Assembly (NCBI RefSeq): GCF_036711975.1 | Contig: NC_091968.1 | Coordinates: forward strand, 24,661,001-24,725,000 | Reading direction: 5' to 3' | DNA length: 64,000 bases | Source: Onthophagus taurus | Lineage: Eukaryota > Arthropoda > Insecta > Coleoptera > Scarabaeidae | Part shown: one piece after another, positions 61,387 through 64,000 of the stretch | Position numbering within the stretch: the first letter of the stretch is position 1 | Layout of the letters: the number at the start of each line of letters is the position of its first letter | Notes under the pieces: model-generated | What the model was told of the DNA's origin: nothing | The model's database searches: none | The model's input: the letters and a program-made list of their open reading frames with translations, nothing else | Translations under genes and position numbers: made by a program

Positions 61387-63081
61387 ATGGAGACATCGGA
61401 AAGCGGTGTGGGCGAAAATATTGCGGTAAAATCCCTTCAAGATGTTAACAACTTTCCAGAAGGGGTTCGTAAAGATGACTTTGAAAGCGAATCCGATTAC
61501 GTTAATTCCTCAGAAGATGATAATAAGGTCCTCGATAGTGAAACAGAGTGTGAAAAGGTAAAAGTGTGTGGAAAATGTGAAGATTTAGAGGTGCAATTAT
61601 TGAGTCTTTATGGAAGGTTTAATGGGTTGGAGGAGAAATTTAAGAAATTGGGGGAAGCTAAGGAGATGTTACAGAGTAAATATGATAATGTGAGTTAATT
61701 AAAAAAAATATTAAAAAAAATCCTTCATTATTAAGTTGTGTTAAGTAGCGCCATCTCTACAATATTATTTCAACTAATATATTTATCCATTTTTATTATT
61801 AATACATTTCGCAGATAAAATAATAATCTTATCAATATGGTTTTGTTAAAAAGTGATAACAATTAATTTATTTTTTGTTTCTTTTAATATATTAATAATT
61901 CCGTTATAAAAAAAATTATTATTTAGTGGCGCCACCTTTTAATCGTACTTGAAACTAATATTTTTAGGTTATTTATTACTTAAATAAAGTTTTTTTTTAA
62001 TTTAGGTACTTAAACAAAAAGAACAAGCTGTTAAAGACAATGAAACTATGGTATTAAGATACGCTTGTAGTGAAAAAAATGTGATATTAATAATTTCGTT
62101 ATAAAAAAAAATAATTATTATTTAGTGGCGCCATCTTTTAATCTTACCTTAAATTAATATTTTTAGGTTATTTATTATTTAAATAAAGTTTTTTTTGAAT
62201 TTAGGTACTTAAAGAAAAAGAACAAGCTGTTAAAGACAAAGAAACTATGGTATTAAGATACGCTTGTAGTGAAAAAAATGTGATCGAGCAAAAATATGCA
62301 AAAGACGCTTTAGAAAAGAAACATAAAGAATGTTTGCGAGAGATTGATATTTTGCAGTACAAAGTTAACCAAATGGGCACGGAGAAAGCTAGAATTTGTC
62401 AAATGTTAGATAATAAGGTAATTTTTACTTCAACATTAATTATAGAGGTTGATTTTATTGAGTTTTTAGTGTCATGAATTAAAACAAAGTCAAACCGAGG
62501 TGCAACACACAAAAACTGATTTGGCTAATCTAGAAACTAAAATGAAATGGTTACAAAATAATTTAAAAAGCGAATTGGATATGAGGAAAGAAAAAGAATC
62601 TAAAATTGAAGGTTTAAACGTAAAATTACAAGAAGTTTTAAACGAAATTGATCAAACGAAAAAAGAGAGTCAAGAAAGTATTAAAAATTTTCATACATCA
62701 CAGGAAAATCGAGCTCATCTTTTAGGTGATTAATAAAAAAGCGTTTTTTGGAATTATTAAAAATGTATTTTTTTGTTTTGAAGATCAACAATTAAAAGAA
62801 CAACAAGCAACGTTAATCATGTTGCGACATGAAAAAAACGATAAAGAACAACAAATTAAATTGTTACAAAGTGAAATGGAAAAGGCCCAAAGCAAACACA
62901 AAAATGTTTTAGATGAAAATAATGAGTTATCGCAAAAGGTGCAACAATTAGAAAGAGATCGGTTAGAAATGGAGCAAAAATTGAGTGAGTTACGATGTTA
63001 TGCCGACCAACAAAGAGAAGATGCGGCCGATTTATGCTCGAAAAATGCTGAGTTGGCCCAAATTAAATTACAATTAAAAAA
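61387..63081 (+). CDS. CCDC186: CCDC186-like coiled-coil protein, 5' part
   Basis: Exons 61387-61689, 62205-62417, 62470-62725 and 62784-63081, the last with a donor at 63082, give about 356 aa; the gene continues past the window. CCDC186 and its worm homologue CCCP-1 are Golgi-associated coiled coils needed for dense-core vesicle maturation. The N terminus is acidic (DDFESESDYVNSSEDDNKVL) with a KVCGKCEDLE Cys pair. From residue ~85 it is continuous heptad coiled coil, including the family-like MVLRYACSEKNVIEQKYAKD and KMKWLQNNLKSELDMRKEKE. A 199-bp tandem duplication upstream of exon 2 adds a second copy of that exon's start (62006-62084). Confidence 0.75.
61886..62283. repeat. 199-bp tandem duplication carrying part of CCDC186 exon 2
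   Basis: GTGGCGCCA(C/T)CTTTTAATC at 61926 and 62125, and the exon start GTACTTAAA at 62006 and 62205, are each 199 bp apart. Both copies have the acceptor and about 79 coding bases (AGCTGTTAAAGACAA, TACGCTTGTAGTGAAAAAAA). Only the second continues into the full exon; the first runs into ATATTAATAATTTCG. Confidence 0.9.
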
Positions 63082-63094
63082 GTGAGTATATCCT

Positions 63095-64000
63095 ATACTC
63101 TATTTTTTAATTCGGAGGAGTGTTTTCAAATTGACGCGCCTAAAAGAATGGTTGCTATTTGTTAGTTTTAAGCAAAAAATACACTAAGAAAATTCGAGAT
63201 GTTGTTAGCCGCCTAAAAACATTCGGATTTCGCCACACGGCTAAACCCGAACTTTCAAGTGTTAATGTCAACTTTAATTTTATTATTATATTCGTAATCT
63301 TTATAACATTACCGTTAAAATGAGTCCAAACATGACGCACTTATCTCAAAAAACAGAAAAGTTAGACTAAAAAATATTAAACCCGAAGTTAGCAACAATG
63401 AAGATAGCAATTTAATTTTTAAATATTAATACCAACCTTAATTTTTGATTCTTTTAATTATATTTTTGTTTTTGTGATAAATTTCGAGACATTTTATAAA
63501 AATTATGAATATGTCAAATTGACGTTGACATTTCAAGCCGGAAGTTGACCATAACTTCATTAATATTGAAGATAAATATGTCGTGTTATACTCACTTTAA
63601 AGGATTTTTAATGAAGATTAGAAATATGTCAAAATTGAGGTTGACGTTTTACACCTGAAGTTAGTTATCATATAATAAACAAACGGACAACTTCATGGTG
63701 TTCTTTCATGATGTATTCTTTACCAAAAAACCTTTAAAATGAGTCCAAACATGATACATTTATCTCAAAATACAAAAAAGTTAGAATAGAAGAATTACAC
63801 CCGAAGTTAGCAATAATGAAGTTAGCAATTTAATTTTTAAATATTAATACCAACCTTAACTTTTGATTTTTTTTTATTATATTTTTGTTTTTGTGATAAA
63901 TTTTGAGACATTTTTTAAAAATTAAGAGTGTGTCAAAGTGACGTTGACATTTCAAACCGGAAGTTGCTTATATCTCGAGTAATATTGGAATTAAACGTAT
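63095..64000. repeat. Dispersed repeats at the window edge (CCDC186 intron)
   Basis: 63095-63190 matches the outer arm of the large foldback (CTATTTTTTAATTCGGAGGAG). From 63240 two successive units of the CTTTCAGGTGTTAA family follow (AACCCGAAGTTAGCAACAAT, TTCATGGTGTTCTTTCATGA, then TTGCTTATATCTCGAGTAAT), cut off by the window end. Confidence 0.85.

Overview
The window is AT-rich nuclear DNA of an insect, probably a holometabolous insect and perhaps a beetle. Supporting points are the short AT-rich introns, recognisable insect orthologues (alpha-spectrin, Hakai, RpS13, Torsin) and a predicted alpha-spectrin of exactly 2415 aa. The species cannot be named from the sequence. All exon boundaries were read by eye from GT/AG sites and checked for frame continuity and family fit; none is backed by transcript data.

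Layout. 0-1.3 kb: a secreted sushi-domain serine protease homologue with a rearranged active-site motif. 1.3-3.3 kb: a tandem array with an exact 602-bp three-monomer higher-order period. 3.3-6.7 kb: cathepsin D, with a foldback element in its last intron. 9.1-13.8 kb (minus): an alpha-carbonic anhydrase with all zinc ligands. 14.1-18.3 kb (minus): an unrecognised small protein with two membrane segments, whose intron holds a large tandem duplication. 18.4-23.3 kb: transposon debris, made up of a hAT remnant, an exact 360-bp dimeric repeat and a non-LTR (LINE) element with duplicated 5' ends. 24.2-27.6 kb: a membrane-anchored carbonic-anhydrase-related protein that has lost all three zinc histidines. 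28.8-43.5 kb (minus): complete alpha-spectrin, with large inverted-repeat elements in its introns and a candidate 45-nt extra exon. 45.5-46.7 kb: Torsin, head-to-head with alpha-spectrin. 47.3-47.9 kb: RpS13. 48.5-54.1 kb (minus): FNBP4, head-to-head with Hakai (54.5-55.7 kb). Then POLR1D-isoform-2-like (56.0-56.3 kb), ABCF1 (56.8-61.1 kb) and the 5' part of CCDC186 (from 61.4 kb, leaving the window).

The genes are mostly unrelated housekeeping functions: membrane skeleton, ER AAA+ ATPase, ribosome, translation and ABC-F, RNA polymerase I/III-related, m6A-writer cofactor, Golgi/vesicle coiled coil. The more unusual content is non-coding. A short GC-rich box, AGATG(G/T)CGC(T/C)A, recurs at many unrelated sites near promoters and introns, and it is also the most conserved core of every monomer in the 602-bp satellite. 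Several host segments (CARP 3' end, RpS13/FNBP4 3' junction, Torsin upstream region) are directly duplicated around inserted repeats. No RNA gene, CRISPR array or clear retrovirus-like element was seen.
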